Positions 42,712 through 51,731 of a stretch of DNA of 64,000 nucleotides are shown here, in pieces (the stretch's first letter is position 1; every line of letters begins with the position of its first letter). Location: the NCBI GenBank assembly GCA_964568425.1, contig CAZMPO010000005.1, positions 1 to 64,000 on the forward strand. Reading direction: 5' to 3'. This DNA is from CAKSQF01 sp964568425. GTDB lineage: Bacteria; Bacillota; Clostridia; Oscillospirales; CAG-272. The position numbers and the translations under genes were made by a program. The notes beneath the pieces were generated by a model. That model was not told where the DNA came from and searched no databases. It saw only the letters and a list, made by a program, of their open reading frames with translations.

Positions 42712-42728
42712 CATTCCGAGTTCCGAGT

Positions 42729-43400
42729 TCACAACACATAAAACAGGATGCAGACGGCTTGGAGTGCACTGCCAAGGTCTACAAAGATGTGGAATACTGT
42801 ATGAAATACCGGTCTTTTGTGTCCTATCATATAGAGCACTGCGCCGATGGTGTAAGCAATGCCGCCTGCGAGCAGCCAAGCAAAGCCGTCCTTTCCCATG
42901 CAAGCGATCGTTGTGCGCAGGGCGAAGATAATGCACCAGCCCATGCCGATATAGCAGAGCATGGACAGCACGGCGTATTTTTTGTGGTCGATCGCCGTGA
43001 AGACGACTGCGAATGCCACAAATCCCCACTCAATGCCGAAGATAGTCCACGCCAGTGTGGGGTGTTCGGGGCGGATCGATGAGAGCAGGATGGGCGTATA
43101 TGTGCCGGCGATCAGAAAATATATCGTGCAGTGATCGATGACCTGCATGACTTTTTTGCCCATCGAGGGGCGAAGTCCGTGATATATGCTCGAAACGCTG
43201 TAAAGTGCGATCATCGACGAGCCCCAGATCGCGCCGCTGACCGTCCCCCACACGTTCTGATGACAGGCTGAGATGAGGACGGCGAGCACGAGCGTAAGAA
43301 CCCCGATCGCGCCGCCGGCAATGTGGGTGATCATGTTAGCGATGTCCTGCCCTCGTGTGTATGCGGGCAGGACTCTGTCTTTAAGCGGTGTGCGTGTCAT
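42729..43400 (-). CDS. Hemolysin III family membrane protein
   Basis: 223 aa from the ATG at 43400 (AAGGAG ten nt upstream). Seven transmembrane helices of the PAQR/hemolysin III type. Conserved features: GQDIANMITHIAGGAIGVLT near the N-terminus, YSVSSIYHGLRP, and DHCTIYFLIAGTYTPILL, whose His/Asp/Ser residues bind zinc in the superfamily. Bacterial members are often called hemolysins from one Bacillus cereus protein, but their real role is unclear; some act in membrane lipid homeostasis. Confidence 0.92.
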   Translation of the reverse strand: MTRTPLKDRVLPAYTRGQDIANMITHIAGGAIGVLTLVLAVLISACHQNVWGTVSGAIWGSSMIALYSVSSIYHGLRPSMGKKVMQVIDHCTIYFLIAGTYTPILLSSIRPEHPTLAWTIFGIEWGFVAFAVVFTAIDHKKYAVLSMLCYIGMGWCIIFALRTTIACMGKDGFAWLLAGGIAYTIGAVLYMIGHKRPVFHTVFHIFVDLGSALQAVCILFYVL

Positions 43401-43416
43401 GTGTTGTTTTCTCCTT

Positions 43417-43713
43417 GTAAATGTGGATTTGGGCGGGGGATATATCGGCGATATCATGATAAGTCACGCCGGTGCCTCCCTCCGGGAGGGAGCCCTTGGC
43501 AGAGGTTATTTATGCATCGGTCGATTTATAATATATCGACGGAATGAATAAATCCCACCCACATACAATATAAATAAAATCCATTTTCGCCCGAATGGGC
43601 GAAAATGTTCCTTACTTCTTACCTCTTCACTATTACCTATTACTTCAAATAATCGCCGACAGGCGATTATTTGTGTATTCCTCTGAAAAAGAGTGCGATC
43701 GTGCCGGGACCTA
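43417..43713. repeat. Tandem duplication, copy 1 (297 bp)
   Basis: Contains GGATTTGGGCGGGGGATATA, the GTGCCTCCCTCCGGGAGGGA hairpin module, an ATTTTCGCCC palindrome unit, a TTACCTC-type array, the terminator AAATAATCGCC-GACA-GGCGATTATTT, and the last 13 codons plus stop of the DegV gene. It appears identical to copy 2 over all 297 bp. Confidence 0.97.
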
Positions 43714-44010
43714 GTAAATGTGGATTTGGGCGGGGGATATATCGGCGATATCATGATAAGTCACGCCGGTGCCTCCCTCCGGGAGGGAGCCCTTGGCAGA
43801 GGTTATTTATGCATCGGTCGATTTATAATATATCGACGGAATGAATAAATCCCACCCACATACAATATAAATAAAATCCATTTTCGCCCGAATGGGCGAA
43901 AATGTTCCTTACTTCTTACCTCTTCACTATTACCTATTACTTCAAATAATCGCCGACAGGCGATTATTTGTGTATTCCTCTGAAAAAGAGTGCGATCGTG
44001 CCGGGACCTA
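43714..44010. repeat. Tandem duplication, copy 2 (297 bp)
   Basis: The junction to copy 1 is GGGACCTA/GTAAATG. Copy 2 includes the real 3' end of the DegV gene; copy 1 is therefore a detached duplicate of that end with no reading frame of its own. Confidence 0.97.
43944..43969 (-). terminator. Terminator overlapping the DegV stop codon
   Basis: AAATAATCGCC pairs with GGCGATTATTT around GACA; the TAA stop lies within the stem. A second, duplicated copy is at 43647-43672. Confidence 0.8.
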
Positions 44011-44839
44011 CATGCGAACCCGTGACCGGCTCGTAGCAGACTGTCAGGCACTCGCCTTCAAAGCCCTTTTCGACAAGCTTTTGGCGCAGTTGCTCTGCCG
44101 CCGCGCTGTCGTCGGCGTGTGCGATGCCGATCGGGGAGCGTTTATCGAAGGCGAGGCGGTCGTATTTTTCGGCAAGTGCCTCGATCGACGCCTTTCTGCC
44201 TCGAACCTTGTCACAGCTGACGATCTTGCCCTCGTCATTTCCCATGAGTATCGGCTTGATCCTAAGCAGTGAGCCGATCACGGCACTGCCGCCCGAGAGT
44301 CTGCCGCCCTTATGAAGGTAGTGGAGATCGTCGACGGTGAAATATTGGCAGATGTTTTGCAGGTGCGTGCTTATCTCGGTGACGACCGTGTCAAAGTCAT
44401 ATCCGCGACCGAGCAGCTCTGCCGCGCCGATGACCTGCAGTCCCTGCCCCAGTGATGCACCGAGCGAGTCGATGACGGCGATCTTTTTGTCCGGGTAATC
44501 GTCGGCAAGCTCGCCTGCCGCGATATTTGCCGCATTTGCACTGCCGCTGATGCCGCCTGACATGGAAATGTATATAATTCCGTCACATGTGGATTTGGAC
44601 AGGAGTTTTTCGAAAAAATCGCGATATGTGTCGGGATTGATCATTGATGTTCGCACATCCGCGCCCTCGCGCATGGCGTTGTAGAACGCTTTGCCGTCGA
44701 AGTCGTCAGTCCGGTCGAAATGCTCGCCGTTTATGGTATAGTTGAAGGGGATCACCGCGATCGAGTATTTGTCGATGATCTCACGCGGCAGATTTGCCGA
44801 TGTGTCGGTGACGAGCTTTATGTTTTTGGTATTGTTCAA
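43964..44839 (-). CDS. DegV family fatty-acid-binding protein
   Basis: 291 aa. DegV/FakB proteins bind one fatty acid and present it to the kinase FakA. The N-terminal LVTDTSANLPREIIDKYSI and the central SMSGGISGSANAANIAAGEL are typical; DSLGASLGQGLQVIGAAELL and DLHYLHKGGRLSGGSAVIGS follow. The length is normal. Its promoter (TTGACT, 17 bp, TATAAT at rc of 44876-44881) is 40 bp upstream. The 3' end has been copied once in tandem. Confidence 0.93.
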   Translation of the reverse strand: MNNTKNIKLVTDTSANLPREIIDKYSIAVIPFNYTINGEHFDRTDDFDGKAFYNAMREGADVRTSMINPDTYRDFFEKLLSKSTCDGIIYISMSGGISGSANAANIAAGELADDYPDKKIAVIDSLGASLGQGLQVIGAAELLGRGYDFDTVVTEISTHLQNICQYFTVDDLHYLHKGGRLSGGSAVIGSLLRIKPILMGNDEGKIVSCDKVRGRKASIEALAEKYDRLAFDKRSPIGIAHADDSAAAEQLRQKLVEKGFEGECLTVCYEPVTGSHVGPGTIALFFRGIHK

Positions 44840-44957
44840 AATAGGTTCTTCCTTTTGCGTTTAGGTGTTGATACCATTATAGCCCGAGCGGCACAAAAAG
44901 TCAACCTACTGCTTGCCGCACGCGCTCTACTTTGCGACCCTCATAACTCTACCGCAA

Positions 44958-44997
44958 AAAAATAAAGAGTAGAGTTGACTTTTGTCAACTCTACTCT
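44958..44997 (-). terminator. Terminator of the XRE-regulator gene
   Basis: A perfect 14-bp stem, 44966-44979 with 44984-44997, TTTT loop, followed on the minus strand by TTATTTTTTT. A near copy of half the stem (ACTCTAC) precedes it. Confidence 0.93.
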
Positions 44998-45017
44998 GAG
45001 TAGAATTGGGTATTTGA

Positions 45018-45602
45018 TCAACGATTTCGCGTTGATCTGAGGTGGAATGCGATGAAAATGATGATCTCGGAGGGGATGGCGAGAAGGAAGATCTGCCATG
45101 GGTTGAAGCTTATAAAAATGAAGTAGAGAAGGGCGAAGATCGAGATCATAAGCCCGGAGACGATGTAGAAATTATATTTTCCGCTCTGCCAGATCGAGTG
45201 AAGGACGAGCGCGGTCACGAGTGCGACGGGTGTGGCGATGGCAAACGGCATGCCCGAGAGTCTGCCCGAGAGCCAGAGGATGACGAACACCAAAAATGCG
45301 ATCGCGTAGACACCGAGCACAGCGACGGCTGTGATGCGTCGTTTGCTGATGAAGGTCGTCGGTCTGTCATCGGGGATAGGTTCGGCGTCGTCGTGTGCGG
45401 TGATGAGGTAGTCGACCGTGACCGAGAATTGGTCGGCGATGGCTTTCAAGACAACGATGTCGGGTGTGGATTCGGCGCGCTCCCATTTGGAGACCGATTT
45501 GTCCGAATAGCAAAGCAGTTTTGCAAGCTCCGCCTGCGTCATACCCGCCGCCAGCCGAAGCGCGGTCATATTTTTTGCGATGTTAGATCTTATATCATCC
45601 AT
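45018..45602 (-). CDS. XRE-family regulator with C-terminal membrane domain
   Basis: 194 aa from the ATG at 45602 (AAGGAGG seven nt upstream). Residues 1-65 are a Cro/C1-type helix-turn-helix (NMTALRLAAGMTQAELAKLL, CYSDKSVSKWERAESTPDIV); after a linker come four hydrophobic helices. Such membrane-bound XRE regulators are common in Firmicutes and may sense envelope or metabolite signals. It has a promoter (TTGATT, 17 bp, TACAAT with TGTGC before it). No obvious operator palindrome; the neighbouring transporter could be a target. Confidence 0.88.
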   Translation of the reverse strand: MDDIRSNIAKNMTALRLAAGMTQAELAKLLCYSDKSVSKWERAESTPDIVVLKAIADQFSVTVDYLITAHDDAEPIPDDRPTTFISKRRITAVAVLGVYAIAFLVFVILWLSGRLSGMPFAIATPVALVTALVLHSIWQSGKYNFYIVSGLMISIFALLYFIFISFNPWQIFLLAIPSEIIIFIAFHLRSTRNR

Positions 45603-45649
45603 GTCCTCGCCTCCTTTTCTATATTGTAGCACAATTTTGTTAACAAATC

Positions 45650-45785
45650 AAGAGAATTAGGAATTAGGAGTTAGGAATTAGGAATTGGCGAGGGCTTTTA
45701 TAATATCTCCGATTTATTACAAATCAACCGCCGAAACGACCAAATCTCGCCAAATTCCTAATTTCTCATTCCTCATTTCTAATTC
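45650..45785. repeat. Mosaic repeat between the regulator and the MATE gene
   Basis: TTAGGAA array, GGCGAGGGCTTTTATAATAT, ACAAATCAACCGCCGAAACG, ACCAAATCTCGCCAAATTCC and an ATTTCTA array that enters the MATE gene's last codons. Confidence 0.85.
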
Positions 45786-47136
45786 TCCCATACTCTCTCG
45801 CAAAATAGACTATCTCTGCTGTGGCGGTGATGGACCAGGAGAAGGGGTAGAGGAGATAGAGCGAGGGAATGGTGCGGATGGCGGCGAAGATGGTGTAGAC
45901 CCATGTGACCCTGAACACGCAGGAGCCGATGATGACGATGATCGTCGGGACAAGGCTCTTTCCGAGCCCTCGGGATGCGGCTATCGTGCAATCCATCGGG
46001 GCGGAGAGCATGTAGGAAAAGCCCATGATCATGATCCTTTGCATGCCCGCATCCGCGACTGCCCGATCTGTCGTGAACATCGACAGAAACACCTGTCCGA
46101 ACAAAAGGAGCAGTCCGCCGAGTATCGCGCCCGATACCGCCGAGTAGGCAAGGCTGACGAAATAGCTTTTCAGCGCGCGAGCTTTCTTGCCGGCGCCGAG
46201 ATTTTGACCCATGAAGGTCGATGCCGCGGTATAGAACGCCGCCATTACGTTGTAGACTATCGCATCCGCGTTTGCCGCCGCCGAGTCGCCCTCGACCATT
46301 ACATGATCGAACGAGTTGACGCCCCTCTGTATGAAGAGGTTCGCCACCGCAAAAATTGCGTTTTGCAGTGCCGCCGGGATGCCGAGTGCGAGAATTTGCC
46401 GAAATTTTTCGCGCGAGCACTCGAGGTGTGCTATGTCAAATTTGAGATCGCCGTCGTTTTTTGCCATGCGGATGAGTATCAGTGTGGCGGAGAGGGTCTG
46501 GGAGATGATGCTCGCGAGCGAGACGCCGTCGACCGACATGTGAAGTCCGATGACGAAAATGAGATTCAATATGACATTCAGGATGCCCGACACAGTCAGA
46601 TAGACGAGCGGACCCTTGGTGTCGCCCTGCGCGCTGAGGATGGCGTTGCCGTAATTGAAGATGGCAAGTGAGGGCATGCCGAGTGCGTATATCTTAAAGT
46701 AGAGCACCGCGCCGTCGATCAGCTCGTCCTTGGTGCCGATCAGCTCGAGCATCGGGCGCGCCAAGAAGAAACAGGCAAGCATTATCAGAACGCCGACCCC
46801 GGTGCAGACGACAAATGCGGAGCCGATGGTGCGGCGAAGCTCTCCGGGCTCTTTTGCGCCGATGTGCTTTGCGGCGATGACATTGACCGCCGATGCGAGT
46901 CCGATCAGCATCCCCGTGAACAGAGTGACGAGCGTCGAGGTCGAGCCGACCGAGCCGAGTGCGACAGCACTTGAAAATCTGCCGACCACGGCGACATCAG
47001 CCATGTTAAAGAGGACTTGAAGCAGTTGCGACGCCATCAGCGGCAGGCTGAACAGCAGTATTTTTTTGGGCAGAGACCCGACCGTCAGGTCGGCGTGGTC
47101 TGCCGCTTTCTTGGTTGTTGTGAGATCTTTGTTCAA
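45766..47136 (-). CDS. MATE-family efflux transporter
   Basis: 456 aa with twelve predicted helices in two related halves. SLPKKILLFSLPLMASQLLQ followed by VLFNMADVAVVGRFSSAVAL is the standard MATE/NorM opening, and IGLASAVNVIAAKHIGAKEP is the helix 2-3 signature. These antiporters export cationic drugs or metabolites with Na+ or H+. The C-terminal end (RIRNEE) and TGA stop come from a heptad array. Substrate unknown. Confidence 0.93.
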   Translation of the reverse strand: MNKDLTTTKKAADHADLTVGSLPKKILLFSLPLMASQLLQVLFNMADVAVVGRFSSAVALGSVGSTSTLVTLFTGMLIGLASAVNVIAAKHIGAKEPGELRRTIGSAFVVCTGVGVLIMLACFFLARPMLELIGTKDELIDGAVLYFKIYALGMPSLAIFNYGNAILSAQGDTKGPLVYLTVSGILNVILNLIFVIGLHMSVDGVSLASIISQTLSATLILIRMAKNDGDLKFDIAHLECSREKFRQILALGIPAALQNAIFAVANLFIQRGVNSFDHVMVEGDSAAANADAIVYNVMAAFYTAASTFMGQNLGAGKKARALKSYFVSLAYSAVSGAILGGLLLLFGQVFLSMFTTDRAVADAGMQRIMIMGFSYMLSAPMDCTIAASRGLGKSLVPTIIVIIGSCVFRVTWVYTIFAAIRTIPSLYLLYPFSWSITATAEIVYFAREYGRIRNEE

Positions 47137-47154
47137 GATAGTGTCCTTTCGGGA

Positions 47155-47470
47155 AATTAGGAATTAGGAATTAGGAATTAGGAATTAGGAATTTGCGAGA
47201 TTTGATTGTTTGGGTGGGTCGATTTATTGTTTGGTCGTGTCAATCGCAAAACATCATCCTTGTTGCCGATACAACCACCCTATTATTTCAAATAAAATCC
47301 ATTTTCGCCCTCGGGCGAAAATGTTCCTTACTTCTTACCTCTTACATCTTACTTCTTACCTCGCCTCTTGGGCGGTCGGGGGGATGATGTGTCGGCGTGA
47401 TAAATAATAAATTACCACCGTGTGAGGGATGTTTGTTTCATCGGTCGATTTATTAAAAATCCGCCCATCA
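47155..47470. repeat. Composite mosaic repeat
   Basis: Fills most of the 499-bp gap: TTAGGAA array, TGGGTGGGTCGATTTATTGT, ATTTTCGCCC-TC-GGGCGAAAAT, a TTACCTC/TTACATC array, GGGCGGTCGGGGGGATGATG and ACCACCGTGTGAGGGATG. The last 170 bp before the next gene carry only a promoter-like TTGATA-18-TAAAAT. Confidence 0.8.
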
Positions 47471-47635
47471 AAAAGGCAATTTACAAAAATGCGAATTATC
47501 CTCGTTTCCTCGGCTGATTAATATAGATGATACCACAAATCGAGGAAATTTGCAATAGATTTTCGAAATATTTACGAGAATTGTTGATAACCCTCTGCCC
47601 CGGCTCATAAAATTGTCACAAAGGGGGGTGCGGAA

Positions 47636-49117
47636 ATGCTCGGATGTCAGGCTCGTCGCGGTGATCTTCGGCGGTTTGTGCTCGGGGTGATCGTTCTGTC
47701 GGTCGCGTCGGCGATCGTGCGTGCGATCTCGGTGCGGTTCAATGTCTATCTTGCAGATCATCTGGGAAGCGACGGTCTGGGGCTCTTGACGCTGACGCTT
47801 GCCGTCTACTCGCCCGCAACCACGCTTGCAACGTCGGCGGTCGGATTTGCCTCGACAAGGCTTGTATCCGAGGCGATCGGGGGCGGACATCCCGAAAAGA
47901 TACGCCCTTCAATGGTCGGGTGTGTGCTCTACAGCCTATCCTTCGGCATCCCTGCGGCTCTGCTTCTTTTTATCCTGTCCGAGCCGATATCGAGGTATTT
48001 GCTCGGCGATCTGCGCACACTGTCCGCACTTCGCACGCTTGCGCTCTCCCTGCCGCTTGTTTCGCTTGGGTCGGCACTTTCGGGATATTTCACCGCCGTG
48101 AGTCGTGTGACGCGCTCGTCGCTTGCTCAGGTGGTCGGGCTGATCTTTCGGGTGCTTGTGACCGCTCGTCTGCTCTGTCGATCTGGCATGTCGCTTTCGA
48201 GGTCGCTCTCAGCCGTCGGTGTCGGGATAGTCTTATCCGAGGCGGTGGCGCTTGCCCTTTCGGCGATCGTTTATCTTGCCGACAGGCGCGGCGAAAGGGT
48301 CGTTGGCGAGGGTGGGAGCGTGGGACGGCGGCGGCTTATTCGGATAGCACTGCCGATGGCGGTCTCGTCATATGTTCGCTCGGGACTCGGGTCGATCGAG
48401 CACCTGCTCATCCCGTACGGGCTAAAGAAGAAGGGGTACGGCGAGAGCGAGGCACTTCGGACATACGCGCAGGTGCAGTCGATGGCACTGCCTGTCGTGA
48501 TGTTCGGCTATTCGTTTTTGACTCCATTTTGCTCGATGCTCCTGCCCGAGATAGCAAGGCGGCAGGTAGGAGCAGGCGAGCGATCGGTCAGATCGGCAGG
48601 AGACAGAGCGATATCCTTCACCGCCTTCTTTGGCATCGGCACGGCGGGGATACTTACGGCATTCGGCGGCGAGATCGGGCAGATCGTCTGCGGATCGGTC
48701 GAGGCGGGGTCATATATAAGATATCTCGCGCCGCTTGTGCCGATAATGTACATGGACACCTGTGTTGACAGTCTGTTAAAAGGAGTTGACGAGCAACGGT
48801 ACACGATGCTCGTCAACATGCTTGACTCGATATTGTCGGTGGCGGTGGTGTTCATCCTGACACCGAGGATAGGTGTATGGGGATTTATCGCGGAGATATA
48901 CATCTGCGAGATCATCAATGCGTCCCTGTCTGTCGCAAGGCTTGTAAAGAGGGTCGGGGTAAAGATCGACGTTGTATTCGATGTCTTGCTCCCGATTGCC
49001 GCAGTGATTTCGGGAACGATGATCGGCAGGGCGGCGCAGTTTGGTCTGTGGGGAAAGGTCGTGGTAGCAGTCATCGTTTACACAGCGGTCGTTTTGGAAG
49101 GAAGGAAGTTGAGGTAA
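47636..49117 (+). CDS. SpoVB/MurJ-like oligosaccharide flippase (MOP superfamily)
   Basis: 493 aa, about fourteen helices. VLSVASAIVRAISVRFNVYL, then LTLTLAVYSPATTLATSAVG and ASTRLVSEAIGGG match the stage V sporulation protein B / polysaccharide-transporter branch, whose members flip lipid-linked sugars such as lipid II. Arg-rich loops are normal. AAAGGGGGG precedes the ATG. No spore genes are nearby, so a sporulation role is not implied. The TAA stop is formed by the first GAGGTAA heptad. Confidence 0.82.
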   Translation: MLGCQARRGDLRRFVLGVIVLSVASAIVRAISVRFNVYLADHLGSDGLGLLTLTLAVYSPATTLATSAVGFASTRLVSEAIGGGHPEKIRPSMVGCVLYSLSFGIPAALLLFILSEPISRYLLGDLRTLSALRTLALSLPLVSLGSALSGYFTAVSRVTRSSLAQVVGLIFRVLVTARLLCRSGMSLSRSLSAVGVGIVLSEAVALALSAIVYLADRRGERVVGEGGSVGRRRLIRIALPMAVSSYVRSGLGSIEHLLIPYGLKKKGYGESEALRTYAQVQSMALPVVMFGYSFLTPFCSMLLPEIARRQVGAGERSVRSAGDRAISFTAFFGIGTAGILTAFGGEIGQIVCGSVEAGSYIRYLAPLVPIMYMDTCVDSLLKGVDEQRYTMLVNMLDSILSVAVVFILTPRIGVWGFIAEIYICEIINASLSVARLVKRVGVKIDVVFDVLLPIAAVISGTMIGRAAQFGLWGKVVVAVIVYTAVVLEGRKLR

Positions 49118-49354
49118 GAGGTAATAGGTAAGAGGTAAGAGGTGAGGAACATTTTCGCCCCTTTGGGGCGAAAATGGATTTTTATTTGAAATAATAGGGT
49201 GGGGGATCGTTTGTATCGGCAACAGAGATGATGTTTTGAGGTAAGAGGTAATAGGTAAGAGGTAAGAAGTGAGGAATTTTATTTGTAATGATATCTCGGC
49301 GATATTACAACCAAATCTCGCCAATTTCTCATTCCTAATTCCTAATTCCTAATT
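49108..49354. repeat. Mosaic repeat between the flippase and thiI
   Basis: GAGGTAA array with the palindrome ATTTTCGCCC-CTTTG-GGGCGAAAAT, GTATCGGCAACAGAGATGAT, a second GAGGTAA array lacking the palindrome, the CGATATTACAACCAAATCTC linker and an ATTCCTA array ending at the thiI stop codon. Two copies are fused here. Confidence 0.88.
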
Positions 49355-50536
49355 TCACGAATACGCCTTTATCATTCGTTCGGCTCTCGTCTCGTATGCG
49401 GCATCTTCGAGGGTGGCGAGATCTTTGATCTTTGCCTCCTCTGCTTCGACGGCGGCGAGGGTCGGACGGGTGCGGGGGTGTCGGGGGGTGAAGACGGTGC
49501 AACAGTCCTCGTACGGGAGGATCGACGTGTCATATGTGTCGATCTTTCTCGCGATCGTGACGATCTCCTCCTTGTCCATGCCGATGCAGGGGCGGAAGAC
49601 GGGCAGATCGGCGACCGTGTCGGTGACGCCGAGTGCGAGCAGGGTCTGCGATGCCACCTGTCCGAGCGACTCGCCCGTGATCAGCGCGTGGCACTCCCTC
49701 TCGTGGGCAAGCCGTGTCGCAAGGCGCATCATTACTCGACGCAAAATGAGGGTGAAATATTCCTCATTTGCGTATTTTTTTATGTTTTCTTGAATTTCGG
49801 TCAGGTTCATCGTGTGAACGCGCATTCTGCCCGAATAGAGGCAGACCTTTTCAGCAAGCGTCATGACCTTCTCGCGCGCCATCTCGGATGTGTAGGGGAT
49901 CGACTCGAAGTAGAGTGCGTCAAGCTCCGCGCCGCGCTTTGCCATCATGTAGCCTGCAACAGGCGAGTCGATGCCGCCGGAGAGCAGGAGAAGTGCGCGC
50001 CCTGCCGAGCCTGCGGGCATGCCGCACGCGCCTTTTTCCGCACCTGCGTGCAAAAATGCGTATTTTTCGCGAATTTCGACGCGAACGACAAGATCGGGGT
50101 TATGAAGATCGACCGACAGGTTCGGCATGACCTCAAGCAGTGTCGCGCCGATCTCGCCCGAGAGTTCGGGGGAGGTCATCGGGAATCGCTTGTCCGCGCG
50201 CTTGCCCTCGACCTTGAAGGTCCGCACGCCTGCCATTTTTTCGGGCAGATAGGTCCTTGCGGCGTCGAGTATTGCCCCAAGCTCCTTTTCGACGGCGATC
50301 GCACGCGAGAGCGAGGATATGCCGAAGACCTTTTTGACACGCTCGTATGCCTCATCCATGTCGCATGCGTCGTCCTTTGGCTCGACATAGAGGGTCGATT
50401 GCGAATAATAGACGTCAAATTCGCCGAGCTCGGCGATCCTGCGGCGCACGCTTGCCGCCATCATGTGTTCAAAGCTCGATTTGTTGAGGCCCTTAAGCAC
50501 GACCTCACCGTATTTGCATAAAATAAATTCTTTCAT
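49355..50536 (-). CDS. thiI: tRNA 4-thiouridine synthase ThiI
   Basis: 393 aa: N-terminal ferredoxin-like and THUMP domains (about 1-165) and a PP-loop ATP pyrophosphatase (LLLLSGGIDSPVAGYMMAKR). It adenylates U8 of tRNA for sulfur insertion. There is no C-terminal rhodanese domain, as in most Gram-positive ThiI, where a dedicated cysteine desulfurase (NifZ-type) supplies sulfur; that gene is not adjacent here. A promoter TTGACT, 17 bp, TATAAT lies about 65 bp upstream. Confidence 0.95.
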   Translation of the reverse strand: MKEFILCKYGEVVLKGLNKSSFEHMMAASVRRRIAELGEFDVYYSQSTLYVEPKDDACDMDEAYERVKKVFGISSLSRAIAVEKELGAILDAARTYLPEKMAGVRTFKVEGKRADKRFPMTSPELSGEIGATLLEVMPNLSVDLHNPDLVVRVEIREKYAFLHAGAEKGACGMPAGSAGRALLLLSGGIDSPVAGYMMAKRGAELDALYFESIPYTSEMAREKVMTLAEKVCLYSGRMRVHTMNLTEIQENIKKYANEEYFTLILRRVMMRLATRLAHERECHALITGESLGQVASQTLLALGVTDTVADLPVFRPCIGMDKEEIVTIARKIDTYDTSILPYEDCCTVFTPRHPRTRPTLAAVEAEEAKIKDLATLEDAAYETRAERMIKAYS

Positions 50537-50624
50537 AGCCGTTATTTCTTTAGGAAATTGTATTTACACGATCATGCGACCATGCAGGTATATTATACAG
50601 TATTTTGGGGGAAAAGTCAAGGGG

Positions 50625-51212
50625 AATTAGAAATTAGAAATTAGGAATTAGGAATTAGGAATTAGGAATTTGCGAGATTTGGTTGTAATATCGCCGAGAT
50701 ATCATTAAAATAAAATCCATTTTCGCCCGAATGGGCGAAAATGTTCCGAACTTCTTACCTCTTACATTTTACTTCTTACCTCCCCTCTATGTTGGTCGGG
50801 GGATGATATATCGGCGTAATCTCTTTGTAATCTCGCCGATTTACTATAAATCGACCACCAAAGAGCGGCGAGATCACCGCGAACTTTTTTCGCGGCGCCC
50901 CCGCCCTACGGAGATAGGTAATTGTATATTTTAGCGGTCGATTTAATCATCGTTCCCCCGGGAGGGATGGGGGAAGTCTTTTTATTACATCGTCGATTTT
51001 TTTGTTTGGTCGTGCCAATTCGCAAAACACCATCTCTGTTGCCGACACAACCATCCTCCACCCTATTATTTCAAATAAAAATCCATTTTCGCCCGAATGG
51101 GCGAAAATGTTCCGAACTTCTTACCTCTTACATTTTACTTCTTACCTCCCCTCTATGTTGGTCGGGGGATGATATATCGGCGATATCATGACAAGTCACG
51201 CCGGTGCCTCCC
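50625..51212. repeat. Composite mosaic repeat upstream of the phage cassette, with a 102-bp direct repeat
   Basis: The 829-bp gap holds no gene. It contains a TTAGGAA array, the palindrome unit and TTACCTC array, then GTTGGTCGGGGGATGATATA; ATCACCGCGAACTTTTTTCG; CCGGGAGGGATGGGGGAAG; and a second palindrome unit. The segment 50715-50816 recurs unchanged at 51081-51182 (offset 366 bp). A truncated GGTGCCTCCCTC module ends at 51212. Confidence 0.9.
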
Positions 51213-51275
51213 TCATTTATTTTGTGCTTGAAAAAATTCGAACAAATGTTTGAAAATCGTACATTTTGCTACTGT

Positions 51276-51300
51276 TGTTGCAGGGCTTTTGTGCTATAAT
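51276..51300 (+). promoter_or_regulatory. Promoter of the phage head cassette
   Basis: TATAAT at 51295-51300 with TGTGC before it (extended -10); the -35 (CTGTTG) is poor. It resembles the dnaA and parA -10 regions, so host sigma-A should read the cassette. Confidence 0.55.
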
Positions 51301-51365
51301 GCAGGTGCGATCCGAAAGACGCATGAAAAAAACGACAAAAATCCAAAAGAAAGGAGGGATGCAGG

Positions 51366-51731
51366 ATGAATACTGTAAAAACAGACGACATCGAGGCGAT
51401 CGCGTCGGAGGCGGTGTTTCGCAGGAAGCTCAAGAGCTACATCAAGCACTGCACGGGTGACGAGACGAAAAAGCGTCTGCCGAATGCCGCGGGATTTTGC
51501 AGATTTTGCTCGATCTCGAGAAAGACGTTTGCCGCGCTTGCCGAAAGATACCCGCTTATGTTTGACATTGCGCAGTCTACCTTTATTGACGAGGCACTCA
51601 ACAACAAATTCCCGAACTCCGCCGCGAACATGAACTATCTGACACAGCTCACGAGCGCGATCTGCGGAGAGTCGGACGGTGACACGCTGAGGATCATCTG
51701 CGAGCACGATCCGATCTGCGATGGGCAGTAA
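51366..51731 (+). CDS. Phage terminase small subunit-like protein
   Basis: 121 aa with AAAGGAGG upstream. Helical, with LPNAAGFCRFCSISRKTFAA giving a helix-turn-helix-like start and TFIDEALNNKFPNSAANMNY resembling the oligomerisation region of P22/gp3-type DNA-packaging proteins. It would recognise DNA for packaging. The reading frame overlaps the terminase large subunit by 11 bp, the usual coupling. The call leans on that position. Confidence 0.72.
   Translation: MNTVKTDDIEAIASEAVFRRKLKSYIKHCTGDETKKRLPNAAGFCRFCSISRKTFAALAERYPLMFDIAQSTFIDEALNNKFPNSAANMNYLTQLTSAICGESDGDTLRIICEHDPICDGQ

Noticed and set aside
43506..44051. Two identical 82-codon frames in the duplicated region
   Set aside because: They are translations of the repeat and of the tandem duplication, partly in another frame of degV. 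No ribosome binding site.
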